Assembly (NCBI GenBank): GCA_036677505.1
Contig: JAVBWK010000017.1
Location: 1 to 48,715, forward strand
DNA: 48,715 bases
Direction: 5' to 3'
From: UBA2227 sp036677505
Lineage (GTDB): Bacteria; Bacillota_I; Bacilli_A; Erysipelotrichales; Erysipelotrichaceae
Part shown: positions 33,779-41,619 of the stretch, one piece after another
Layout of the letters: each line of letters begins with the position of its first letter
Numbering within the stretch: the stretch's first letter is position 1
Position numbers and translations under genes: made by a program
The notes under the pieces: model-generated
Database searches by the model: none
Told to the model about the DNA's origin: nothing
What the model saw: the letters and a program-made list of their open reading frames with translations, nothing else

Positions 33779-33812
33779 CAAAAAAAAGATGCGATCAATA
33801 TTGTCGCACCTA
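33779..33812 (-). terminator. Orphan Rho-independent terminator
   Basis: On the minus strand TGCGAC, loop, GATCGCA (one bulged A) and a run of eight T. No gene ends upstream of it; the nearest minus-strand gene, the pilin, has its own terminator at 34167-34191. Confidence 0.55.
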
Positions 33813-34166
33813 CCTATCTTATACTTATAGTCTCTAATCATCTAAAAAAACTCTAAACAGTGTTACCGGTTTTTCTGGATACTATGAAGGCAAGCCAATA
33901 GCATAAATCATAACTTAACGAAGTAAATCAGAAAGACACATGGAGATAGCTATGTCATCAGTGCACAAAGCATTCAAAAAGACTCTATATCTTGCACTCT
34001 TACTCAACTTAACACCTAACGTTTGCAATGTGTGGTTCAGGACAGATCAATTAGTTTATATCTGTAAGCTTGTGCACACAATTCGCATATTTTATGCAAA
34101 TTTCCGCATAATTAGACATCATTTGTCACGATCAACTATCAAATTAATGACTTTCATGACAAAGAA

Positions 34167-34191
34167 AAACCCGGTTCCTGAGACCGGGTTT
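34167..34191 (-). terminator. Terminator of the major pilin gene
   Basis: AAACCCGGT and ACCGGGTTT pair around a short loop; minus-strand T-tract TTTTTCTTT follows. It starts 25 nt after the pilin stop. Confidence 0.88.
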
Positions 34192-34215
34192 ATAACATAT
34201 ACGCTTGTTTAATTA

Positions 34216-34545
34216 CTATTCTACAACGCCATCATTATTAACTGTAACAGCATTATCACCTGTTCCGCATGTGATGCTAACGTTGTCTGGGTATGTCGAG
34301 CCAGCATCTAGAGAACAATCGTCCCCTGTAGCAACGAATGTAGCAAGTGAACCATCATTTGTTGCACCAACTAACATTGCTGCTGTGAAGTTCGATCTTG
34401 CATTTGAAGTATTCTTGGAAACCTCAGCAGCATTAATATAATCTAGAAGTGCAGGGATTAAGATAGCAGCTAATATAGCGATGATAGCGATAACAACGAT
34501 CAATTCAATGAGGGTAAAACCTTTTTTGTTAAGTAATTTTTTCAT
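34216..34545 (-). CDS. pilA: Type IV major pilin (PilA-like)
   Basis: A 109-aa prepilin. The class III leader KKLLNKKG is followed by the cleaved N-terminus FTLIELIVVIAIIAILAAILI; PilD would cut between Gly9 and Phe10, leaving Glu at position +5. The C-terminal globular part has two cysteines (Cys77 and Cys93) that could form the D-region disulfide. It is a small pilin for this class. It has its own promoter and strong terminator and lies downstream of pilT, suggesting separate high expression as the main pilus subunit. The ribosome site is AAAGGAGAAG, about 7 nt upstream of the ATG. Confidence 0.93.
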   Translation of the reverse strand: MKKLLNKKGFTLIELIVVIAIIAILAAILIPALLDYINAAEVSKNTSNARSNFTAAMLVGATNDGSLATFVATGDDCSLDAGSTYPDNVSITCGTGDNAVTVNNDGVVE

Positions 34546-34566
34546 TTTTTCTTCTCCTTTAGGTAA

Positions 34567-34595
34567 ATTTAACTACAATTGACATGATTTGTCAA
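34567..34595 (-). promoter_or_regulatory. Pilin promoter
   Basis: Minus-strand TTGACA (34595-34590), 17-bp spacer, TTAAAT (34572-34567). The -35 and part of the spacer form a 17-bp motif that recurs before the minor-pilin operon. Confidence 0.72.
34579..34595 (-). promoter_or_regulatory. Shared 17-bp motif, copy 1
   Basis: TTGACAAATCATGTCAA on the minus strand; 15 of 17 positions match the copy at 44287-44303. It is also a near-palindrome (TTGAC...GTCAA). Possibly an operator for the pilus genes. Confidence 0.5.
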
Positions 34596-34628
34596 TATGC
34601 ATTTTCTATGCAAATTGACGTTTCATTT

Positions 34629-35681
34629 TTACCGTCCTAATAGACGCTTCAGTAACTCAGGATTACTGGTAATATCTTGGGCGGTGGCGTGAGAAATGGT
34701 TTGTTCGACGACGAGTCTCGCAAGGTTGGACTCAAACGTCTGCATTCCGTATCTCATACCGGTTTGAATCGCTGTATTGATTTGGAAAATCTTGTTTTCA
34801 CGGATAAGATTTCCAATAGCGTCCGTCATAAGCATGATCTCGTGACACGCTATCCGGTCGGAATTGTCGATTCTCGGAAGCAGTGCCTGGGAGATGACCC
34901 CTTTTAAAGTCCCGGCTAATTGGGTGCGGATTTGGGGTTGTTGGTGAGGTGGAAAAACGTCGATAATACGGTCAATTGTGGCTGGAGCTCCGATAGTATG
35001 GAGAGTCGACAGCACTAAGTGACCGGTTTCTGCTGCAGTCAATGCTAGACTGATGGTTTCATGGTCACGCATTTCCCCAACCAGGATTACATCCGGATCT
35101 TCACGAAGCGCTGATCTTAATGCTTCCTGGAAACCTTTGGCATCATGATGGATTTCCCGTTGGTTAATCAAACTGACCTTTGATTGGTGTACATACTCAA
35201 TCGGATCTTCAAGTGTGATGATATGACATGGTTTGTTTAAATTGATGTGATCCATCATGGCGGCTAAGGTCGTTGATTTCCCGGATCCGGTCGGACCGGT
35301 TACCAAAATCAAACCTCGAGGCTCCATAGCCAAATCCTTTAATACATCCGGCAGTCCCAATTCCTCAATCGTAGGAATATGGTTATTCAAAAGTCGCATA
35401 GCCAACGCATAATTACCGCGTTGACGATACACATTCAAACGATAGCGATAGCCATGCGTATCTGAATACGCAGTATCGATATCATGTCCGTCATGGTACA
35501 TTGCCTTTTGGGCTGGAACAAGCAGATTGTTGATCCAATCCCTCATGATTTCATTGGTAAGAACCGGCATTTTCAGCCGTTCTAAAGAACCGACCCGACG
35601 TACGATCGGCGGTTGACCTGCTACAAGATGGATGTCTGAACACTTCTGCTTTTGAGCATACTCCAAAATTGATTCGAACAT
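34629..35681 (-). CDS. pilT: Type IV pilus retraction ATPase PilT
   Basis: PilT hydrolyses ATP to retract the pilus. The 350-aa protein starts with the N-terminal PAS-like domain (SDIHLVAGQPPIVR), followed by Walker A (GPTGSGKSTTLA), the Asp box (ITLEDPIEYVH), Walker B (DPDVILVGEMRD) and the His box (GHLVLSTLHT). The C-terminal helix MRYGMQTFESNLARLV resembles the PilT GMQTFDQAL motif. It follows pilB by 14 nt, giving an extension-retraction ATPase pair. Its presence argues for a retractable pilus (twitching or DNA uptake) and against a plain competence pseudopilus, which lacks PilT. Confidence 0.95.
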   Translation of the reverse strand: MFESILEYAQKQKCSDIHLVAGQPPIVRRVGSLERLKMPVLTNEIMRDWINNLLVPAQKAMYHDGHDIDTAYSDTHGYRYRLNVYRQRGNYALAMRLLNNHIPTIEELGLPDVLKDLAMEPRGLILVTGPTGSGKSTTLAAMMDHINLNKPCHIITLEDPIEYVHQSKVSLINQREIHHDAKGFQEALRSALREDPDVILVGEMRDHETISLALTAAETGHLVLSTLHTIGAPATIDRIIDVFPPHQQPQIRTQLAGTLKGVISQALLPRIDNSDRIACHEIMLMTDAIGNLIRENKIFQINTAIQTGMRYGMQTFESNLARLVVEQTISHATAQDITSNPELLKRLLGR

Positions 35682-35695
35682 GGTATTCCTCCCCT

Positions 35696-37387
35696 TTACT
35701 CCGTTGAATACAGGATTCTTATTCCTTCTTCAACCGATGTTATCCCCTTTTCAATTAACTCCATGACTTCATCTCTTAACATACGCATATTCTTCTCGGA
35801 TGCATACGCCTTTAACTGATCCATCGTTGCTCTCTTAGCTATCAATTGTTCTAAATGAGAATCGATTAAGATGATCTCAAAGACAGCGGTACGACCGGTA
35901 TAACCGGTTTTATTACAGTTTTGACAACCCTTTCCGACATGAGCGAATTCTAAGTTGGATCGCAATAATAAATTATCTGAGCTTGTAACCGGAAGTTTTG
36001 TCTTACATACAGGACAAATCTTCTTGACTAAGCGCTGTGACATAACACATTTGACTGATGATGCAACAAGAAACGGTTCTATACCCATATCGATTAAACG
36101 AACAACAGTTGATAGCGCATCATTGGTGTGGATAGTAGATAGAACAAAGTGCCCGGTAATAGCAGCACGGATCGCGATTTCCGCTGTTTCACTGTCACGG
36201 ATTTCCCCGACCATGATAATGTCCGGGTCCTGACGCAAAATGGACCGCAATCCACCCGCAAACGTCAGTCCGGCACGGGCATTAACATGCACCTGATTGA
36301 TTCCTTCAAACTTGCGTTCGATCGGATCTTCAACGGTAATGATATTCTTCTTAGGATCTGCCATCTTAGCTAACATAGAATATAAGGTCGTGGTTTTACC
36401 GCTTCCGGTAGGACCTGTAACAAGCAAAATTCCGTGCGGGAAGCGAATGGCTTTTTCTATGGTCGTTTGTGTATATTCAGAGAGTCCTAAGCTGGATAAG
36501 TCATAGGTAATTGTTCTATCAGCTCCCAACAGACGCATAACCACTTTTTCACCATGAGCTGTCGGTAAACTGGATACGCGGATATCTACTGCGAATACAT
36601 CATTTCTGAACTGAAAGCTGCCGTCCTGAGGAACACGCTTCTCAGCAATGTTCATACCGGAAATGATCTTTATACGTGTAACTATCAGATTGTGAGCTTC
36701 ACTGCTGAGTTCGTTATGGATTTGTAAGTCACCATCGATACGCATACGAATCCGTGTGAAGTGTTCTTCCGGTTCGATGTGAATATCCGAGGCATTGAGC
36801 TGGTAAGCTTCCATAATCAATGAGTTAACTAATTTAACGATCGGTGCTGAATCAACACGTTCTGCCATACTGGCATCATCAATCGCATCCTGATCGTTTG
36901 AAATGATCGTAACTCCACCGTATTCATCTTTAAGGTTTTCCATGATGTTATCGGCGGAACGTTTAGTATAGACACGCTGAATTGCTTTTTCGATTTCAGT
37001 TTGAGGTGATAAAACCGTCTTTATTTCCAAACCGGTAATCATACCGACATCTTCAAGACAGGCAAAGTCAAGAGGATCGTTTGAAGCAATTGTCAGAGTT
37101 CCGGATTTAATATTAATAGGGACGATCGTGTATCGTTTTGCAAGTGATTCTGGAACCAATCTTACCGCATCCAGTTCAACAGAAAAAATAGGGGCTTCTA
37201 AATAGTCGACTCCTAATCTCTTTGCTAAAGGACGGAGTATATCTTTCTCGGTTGCGAATCCGAGTTCGGTTAAAACAACACCCAAACGCTTCTTCGTTGC
37301 GCGTTGCTGAACAAGTGCTTGTTCCAGCTGATCGGCAGTAATAATTCCTTCATCGATCAGAATTTGCCCCAATGGCATGGCTTTCAT
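35696..37387 (-). CDS. pilB: Type IV pilus assembly ATPase PilB
   Basis: PilB drives pilus extension. The N-terminus has two 24-residue MshEN-like motifs at residues 5-28 and 34-57, separated by 5 residues; this repeat binds c-di-GMP in MshE-type ATPases. The first motif lacks the initial Arg (Pro5) and the second lacks the final Gln (Arg57). After the N2 domain come Walker A (GPTGSGKTTTLY), the Asp box (ITVEDPIE), Walker B (DPDIIMVGEIRD), the His box (GHFVLSTIHT) and a zinc tetracysteine (CPVC and CQNC). At 563 aa it has typical PilB/GspE length. pilD is divergent upstream. Confidence 0.95.
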   Translation of the reverse strand: MKAMPLGQILIDEGIITADQLEQALVQQRATKKRLGVVLTELGFATEKDILRPLAKRLGVDYLEAPIFSVELDAVRLVPESLAKRYTIVPINIKSGTLTIASNDPLDFACLEDVGMITGLEIKTVLSPQTEIEKAIQRVYTKRSADNIMENLKDEYGGVTIISNDQDAIDDASMAERVDSAPIVKLVNSLIMEAYQLNASDIHIEPEEHFTRIRMRIDGDLQIHNELSSEAHNLIVTRIKIISGMNIAEKRVPQDGSFQFRNDVFAVDIRVSSLPTAHGEKVVMRLLGADRTITYDLSSLGLSEYTQTTIEKAIRFPHGILLVTGPTGSGKTTTLYSMLAKMADPKKNIITVEDPIERKFEGINQVHVNARAGLTFAGGLRSILRQDPDIIMVGEIRDSETAEIAIRAAITGHFVLSTIHTNDALSTVVRLIDMGIEPFLVASSVKCVMSQRLVKKICPVCKTKLPVTSSDNLLLRSNLEFAHVGKGCQNCNKTGYTGRTAVFEIILIDSHLEQLIAKRATMDQLKAYASEKNMRMLRDEVMELIEKGITSVEEGIRILYSTE

Positions 37388-37430
37388 TCATAATCCTCCT
37401 GACTCTATATAAAAATCCAAAATCTTCTTA

Positions 37431-37436
37431 TATAAT
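37431..37436 (+). promoter_or_regulatory. Likely -10 box of pilD
   Basis: TATAAT at 37431-37436, 21 nt before the pilD ATG; no good -35 seen. A TATATA-type -10 for pilB could lie on the other strand in the same 70-bp gap, but I could not choose one. Confidence 0.5.
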
Positions 37437-37457
37437 ATACGGTGTGAGGTCTAAGAT

Positions 37458-38207
37458 ATGCAAATTCTCTATACAATTCTGTTATTCATATTCGGCAGTA
37501 TTCTAGGATCCTTTTATAATGTCGTCATTTATCGGTTGCCACGCAAGGAATCCATCGTTTTCGGTTCTTCCCACTGCCCTAACTGTAACACAGATATCAA
37601 ACCATATGACTTGATACCTATACTCAGTTACTTCATTCTGGGCGGAAAGTGTCGCAACTGTAAAGTTCCTTTTTCCTTTCGGTATCCGCTTATTGAGTTC
37701 ATTGCCGGCGGACTGTTTGTGTTAACTTATCATGTTTTTGGATTAACGTGGTCAACTCTTATAGGAGTTGTGCTTGCATCCGTTTTACTGATCATAACCA
37801 TGATTGACATTGACACCATGGAAATATATGATACCTTCCAAGTGATGTTGTTCGTGCTTGCGTTAGCAAACATAACTCAATCCGGATTGACCTTAGGTGA
37901 TCATCTGATCGGATTTTTCATCATCAGCGTGCCGTTTTTTATCATTGCACTCATTACCGGTGGTATGGGTGGCGGAGATATCAAACTGATTGCCATGGGC
38001 GGATTACTGCTTGGTTGGAAAGCAACCTTAGTTGCTTTCTTTATCGCAAGTATCAGTGGCGGGATCGTCGCAATACTCTTGGTTTTGTTAAAGCATCAAG
38101 GCCGAAAGTCATTGATTGCCTTCGGCCCTTATCTTTGCCTTGGTATCTACATAGCTTTTTTGTATGGTAATCAAATATTTAATTGGTATTTGAGTTTCTA
38201 TTCCTAA
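37458..38207 (+). CDS. pilD: Prepilin peptidase / N-methyltransferase PilD
   Basis: PilD cuts the class III leader of the prepilins and methylates the new N-terminus, in the membrane. The 249-aa protein has the signature SFYNVVIYRLPRKES, a cytoplasmic zinc-like pair of CxxC (CPNC and CRNC), and the two catalytic aspartates in DIDTMEIYDT and GGMGGGDIKLI (GxGD). About eight hydrophobic segments are present. It is the only gene of the locus on the plus strand, and its end overlaps the convergent PilO-like gene by 4 nt. It would process the pilin, the two minor prepilins and the truncated prepilin at 48087. Confidence 0.95.
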   Translation: MQILYTILLFIFGSILGSFYNVVIYRLPRKESIVFGSSHCPNCNTDIKPYDLIPILSYFILGGKCRNCKVPFSFRYPLIEFIAGGLFVLTYHVFGLTWSTLIGVVLASVLLIITMIDIDTMEIYDTFQVMLFVLALANITQSGLTLGDHLIGFFIISVPFFIIALITGGMGGGDIKLIAMGGLLLGWKATLVAFFIASISGGIVAILLVLLKHQGRKSLIAFGPYLCLGIYIAFLYGNQIFNWYLSFYS

Positions 38208-38917
38208 TCCTCATGATCATGATCCAGGTTATCCCTGCCAGGAATAAAGTCTCCACTGTAATCTTTCGGATTCTCTTCAGGAATAAGTTTATGAATCATA
38301 TATACATCAACCACTAGCATTGCATCATTAGTTTCAAAATCATATGTTGCTTCATTTAAGTAAACGGTTGTGTCCCATGATGAGATATCTCGCGTTATGT
38401 GTCTGAACTGTAGATAGTCCGTCTTAAGTCGATACGTAAATCTCGAGTGCAACAACTGTGAGGTAGTTATCGGAATGCCTGAAACAGGAGCTGATTCATT
38501 ATTATATTCTAAAATAAGAGAACGGATCTTGTACATCGGATCAAACAGCTCTGTTACCGTAGAGTCCGGGGAAACTATCGTTGGCTGAGTAAATGAAGAA
38601 CCAACAACAATAGTTTCGTGCAGCGTAGTTACAGGTAACATCCATCTGTCAAACTGAGCAGCATTCATAGGCGTTTCAATTTTGTTTAGTTCAGCACCAA
38701 CTTCTTGAAAAAGTTCCTCTCTTCTAACCTTAAGTATCGGTTCTAATGGTAATGTTGCATCAATGATGGTTTTTTGCGACTCTAAACCAGAAAGTTTAAC
38801 TTTATTGGCATCAATTTTATTGTTAAGAGGTATTATAACAAAAGCAAACATCAGTCCGCCGATGGCCATCAGCCCTAATACAAAGAGTAAAAACGCTTCT
38901 CTTCTTGATAGTTTCAT
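38204..38917 (-). CDS. PilO-like pilus assembly protein
   Basis: A 237-aa single-pass membrane protein with one helix at residues about 8-30 (FLLFVLGLMAIGGLMFAFVII), followed by a coiled-coil stretch (NNKIDANKVKLSGLESQKTIID) and a mixed alpha/beta domain: the layout of PilO, which with PilN couples the PilM ring to the periplasmic side. The primary sequence is divergent, so I rest the call on topology and on position just after pilN. The C-terminus is acidic (DHDHED). It converges on pilD with 4-nt overlap. Confidence 0.75.
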   Translation of the reverse strand: MKLSRREAFLLFVLGLMAIGGLMFAFVIIPLNNKIDANKVKLSGLESQKTIIDATLPLEPILKVRREELFQEVGAELNKIETPMNAAQFDRWMLPVTTLHETIVVGSSFTQPTIVSPDSTVTELFDPMYKIRSLILEYNNESAPVSGIPITTSQLLHSRFTYRLKTDYLQFRHITRDISSWDTTVYLNEATYDFETNDAMLVVDVYMIHKLIPEENPKDYSGDFIPGRDNLDHDHED

Positions 38918-38918
38918 G

Positions 38919-39488
38919 TTACTGCCTTCCCTTCATTTGGACCTTCATCGTACCGCGATAACGTCTTAAAGCCTCATCATAACGATATCCATCGTAAACG
39001 ACATCTTTGAAGAATCCGGTACGCTGTAATCTCAGCGCATAGTTTGATGAATCAGACGGATAAGGTCCCATGATTTCTAAGGAAATCCAGGAGTTGATGT
39101 AAGATACTTTCGTGATGCGAATTCCCTCGGGCAGATTATCAAACAGTATTTTTAAAATATCTTGATCGAATCTCGGGATATAATCTAGAACCGTTATGAT
39201 ACCGGTCACTTCTGCCTTCAGTGAGTCTAATTGCTTAATATTGGCTTGCATGGTAGAAATTTCGTTTAATTTCCTGATGACAAGCGGATCATTGATATAA
39301 TTCTCAATTGATTCGATTTTACTTTCTAAAGCAGAATTGTCAAAATAAAGTTTTAAAGAGTAGGTAGCCATGGCTAATGCTACAATAAGAACTATCCCCA
39401 AATAAAATACTCCGGGAGATGTTTTCTCGCTTCGAGCTTTCTGGATTAACCGATAGCTCTCAAGTAAATTCATATCTTTCTTTAACAT
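38919..39488 (-). CDS. PilN-like pilus assembly protein
   Basis: A 189-aa single-pass membrane protein. PilN proteins have a short cytoplasmic start that binds PilM; here it is MLKKDMNLLESYRLI, where the NLL motif matches the conserved INLLP-type peptide. A helix at about residues 27-48 (YLGIVLIVALAMATYSLKLYF) and a coiled-coil segment follow. The C-terminal domain contains the INSWISLEIMG strand seen in PilN/ComL-type proteins. It sits between the PilM- and PilO-like genes, one nt apart from the latter. Confidence 0.8.
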   Translation of the reverse strand: MLKKDMNLLESYRLIQKARSEKTSPGVFYLGIVLIVALAMATYSLKLYFDNSALESKIESIENYINDPLVIRKLNEISTMQANIKQLDSLKAEVTGIITVLDYIPRFDQDILKILFDNLPEGIRITKVSYINSWISLEIMGPYPSDSSNYALRLQRTGFFKDVVYDGYRYDEALRRYRGTMKVQMKGRQ

Positions 39489-39492
39489 GTCA

Positions 39493-40398
39493 TCACTTCC
39501 TTATCAAAGCGCCAAATGCATTGACGTATTTTGCCTGAAATCCCACTGTAGATATAAAGGTCGAAGGCATTTGAATAATATCACAAGGCACAAACAAACT
39601 ATCAAACAAAACCTTCTGTATATCAGGCAAGATTTCATCAACCCCCATTAACACAATCTTCTTAATGGCTTTCTTGCTTCGGGTATAAGAGAACTGAATC
39701 ATCTTGTTAATATTGTCCTCAACAATCGGAATGACGGAATCATTATCTCCCTCAGAGTAAGAGACCAATCGAGCATTCCTTGACAGAACATACATACCAT
39801 TCTCAAAAAGATATAATCTTAAATAGTTATTTCCCACGTCAACCAAAATGACAGGATCGTCATCTGTAAATACTTTGGCCTCGTTTGCAAGTTTTATGAT
39901 GGCATTGGTCGCTGAGTCAATAGCAACGACATTTCTTTTTGCTTTCTTAAATGCTTGAAGGTATGATTCAATAGCAGATTCAAGCATCGCAACTGCCAAC
40001 ACACGTAACTGTGATGCTTCATCCTCTTTTCTGATTTCCTCTAAAACGATAAAATCCATGATGTAATCTGGTGTAAGGTTAAGTGCGTTCATCATTTCGC
40101 TTCGTACAATAAAAGGGGTTTTCTTGTCATCAATCTTAGGGACCAACAATTCTCTATAGATTATTGTTGCATTATTAATACACAATATACAATCCTTGTC
40201 TTTGATGTTGTTCTTTGTTAAATGCTCATTGAGCAATGAACCAAACTCATCAATTTCTCGAATTCCCTGATTATCAATCCAACTATCAGGAAATTCAAAA
40301 AACAAAGTCTTCGAAATATTAACAGGTCCTGTTTTTGACTTCGATTTTGATTCAACTAAATAAACAAACCCACTTCGTATTTCTAATGATAAAGCCAT
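39493..40398 (-). CDS. PilM-like actin-fold pilus assembly ATPase
   Basis: A 301-aa cytoplasmic protein of the PilM/FtsA actin-like group, which docks the PilN N-terminus to the membrane complex. Actin-fold marks seen: phosphate-1 like LEIRSGFVYLVES near the start, VAIDSATNAIIKL and DVGNNYLRLYLF (phosphate-2 type DxG). It is slightly shorter than typical PilM (about 350 aa). The position ahead of PilN- and PilO-like genes supports the call. Confidence 0.8.
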   Translation of the reverse strand: MALSLEIRSGFVYLVESKSKSKTGPVNISKTLFFEFPDSWIDNQGIREIDEFGSLLNEHLTKNNIKDKDCILCINNATIIYRELLVPKIDDKKTPFIVRSEMMNALNLTPDYIMDFIVLEEIRKEDEASQLRVLAVAMLESAIESYLQAFKKAKRNVVAIDSATNAIIKLANEAKVFTDDDPVILVDVGNNYLRLYLFENGMYVLSRNARLVSYSEGDNDSVIPIVEDNINKMIQFSYTRSKKAIKKIVLMGVDEILPDIQKVLFDSLFVPCDIIQMPSTFISTVGFQAKYVNAFGALIRK

Positions 40399-40413
40399 AT
40401 TTCATGCCCCCTT

Positions 40414-41604
40414 CTATTTACCAATTGCCCCATACATCGAGAAAATCGGCTGTATGATTGACAATACGATAAAACCTATTACAATCCCTAAAACAATAAT
40501 CATAGCCGGTTCGATCATTGAAACCATTCTCTGAATTGCTGAATCCGCCTCATTGTCAAAATAATCGGCTGTACTGTTTAGCAGCTCACCCAATGATCCC
40601 GACTCTTCACCAATATAAATCATTGACGATAACATAGGATCAAACGCCCCGGTATTTGCTATGGCACGGGAAATCAAATCTCCTTGAGAAACTGAAGCCA
40701 TGACATCTTTAAACATTTCCTCCAAATAAGCATTGCCCAATACTTTTGAAGTCGTTTCTATCATATCAAGTGTCTGAACACCACTAGAATATAAAGAGGC
40801 AAATGCACGTGCGCAACGGGCAGAATATATCGTTTGAACCAGCTTTCCTAATACAGGCATAAAGATCTTGAACTTATCAAAACGCACTCTAGCAGATCTA
40901 ACCTTCAAAGACAACCGAATTCCGACAACAATACCGACTAAAACCGCAAAAATTGCTATCCAATTATTTAAGAGAAAATTACTAATGCCAAGCATAATTT
41001 TTGTACTGAAAGGCATGTCTTTAGGATCAAACATCGATGTGATTGAAGGCAAAACAAACATGACAAGGAGTAAAACCACTGTAACCGCAACAACTGCCAA
41101 TATTACAGGATATATACTTGCACTTTTGATTTTATTGGCTAACTTTGCTTCCTTCTCGTAATGCTCGGACATTCTGCTTAAAGACCTGTCCAGTGTTCCG
41201 CCTAACTCGCCAGCCATGACCATATTCATTAACAAATCAGGAAATGCTCCTCTTTGTAATTTCATTGCATCAGAAAGAGAGTTCCCCTTCTGAACTTCCT
41301 CATAAATATTCCTGAAAATTTTCTTTGTCTTTGCGTTATCTGCCTTGCTTTGCAACATATCAAGAGCTTGCATGATTGGAATACCGGATGTTACCATCGT
41401 ACCTAATTGTCGACAGAAAATTACCAAACTCTTCATTTTCAGTTTAGAAATATTATCAGATTCTGATTTCGTTTCCTTATAGTCCAATAAATACATTTGC
41501 TTATTCTTAATGATCTGAACGACTTCTAAATTATTCTCAGCCATGATAACTTCAGATACTGTTTTCCCTCTTGCATCTACAGCATTTACAAAGTAACTTT
41601 TCAT
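40414..41604 (-). CDS. pilC: Type IV pilus inner-membrane platform protein PilC
   Basis: PilC is the membrane platform on which PilB and PilT act. The 396-aa protein has two repeats of the T2SS-F domain, each with a soluble helical bundle and a transmembrane helix: FCRQLGTMVTSGIPIMQALD and FASLYSSGVQTLDMIE are the corresponding conserved segments. The C-terminal hydrophobic segment AMIIVLGIVIGFIVLSIIQP and the FSMYGAIG end are family-typical. It begins with a short GspF/PilC N-terminal cytosolic part. It lies between the PilX-like and PilM-like genes. Confidence 0.94.
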   Translation of the reverse strand: MKSYFVNAVDARGKTVSEVIMAENNLEVVQIIKNKQMYLLDYKETKSESDNISKLKMKSLVIFCRQLGTMVTSGIPIMQALDMLQSKADNAKTKKIFRNIYEEVQKGNSLSDAMKLQRGAFPDLLMNMVMAGELGGTLDRSLSRMSEHYEKEAKLANKIKSASIYPVILAVVAVTVVLLLVMFVLPSITSMFDPKDMPFSTKIMLGISNFLLNNWIAIFAVLVGIVVGIRLSLKVRSARVRFDKFKIFMPVLGKLVQTIYSARCARAFASLYSSGVQTLDMIETTSKVLGNAYLEEMFKDVMASVSQGDLISRAIANTGAFDPMLSSMIYIGEESGSLGELLNSTADYFDNEADSAIQRMVSMIEPAMIIVLGIVIGFIVLSIIQPIFSMYGAIGK

Positions 41605-41619
41605 ATTTACCTCTATATT

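Larger units (their letters stand above)
33469..34166. other. Long AT-rich gene-free region before the pilus locus
   Basis: About 700 bp with no gene I can support; a frame at 33940-34212 (+) lacks ribosome site and family signs. It contains an 18-bp palindrome (33718-33735), a minus-strand terminator-like hairpin (33779-33812), and an inverted repeat TTATGC/GCATAA (34092-34111). The size and the orphan terminator allow an unlisted small RNA on the minus strand. Confidence 0.5.

Noticed and set aside
33940..34212. 90-codon frame (+) in the gene-free region
   Set aside because: No ribosome site, biased composition, overlaps the pilin terminator; looks like chance in AT-rich DNA.
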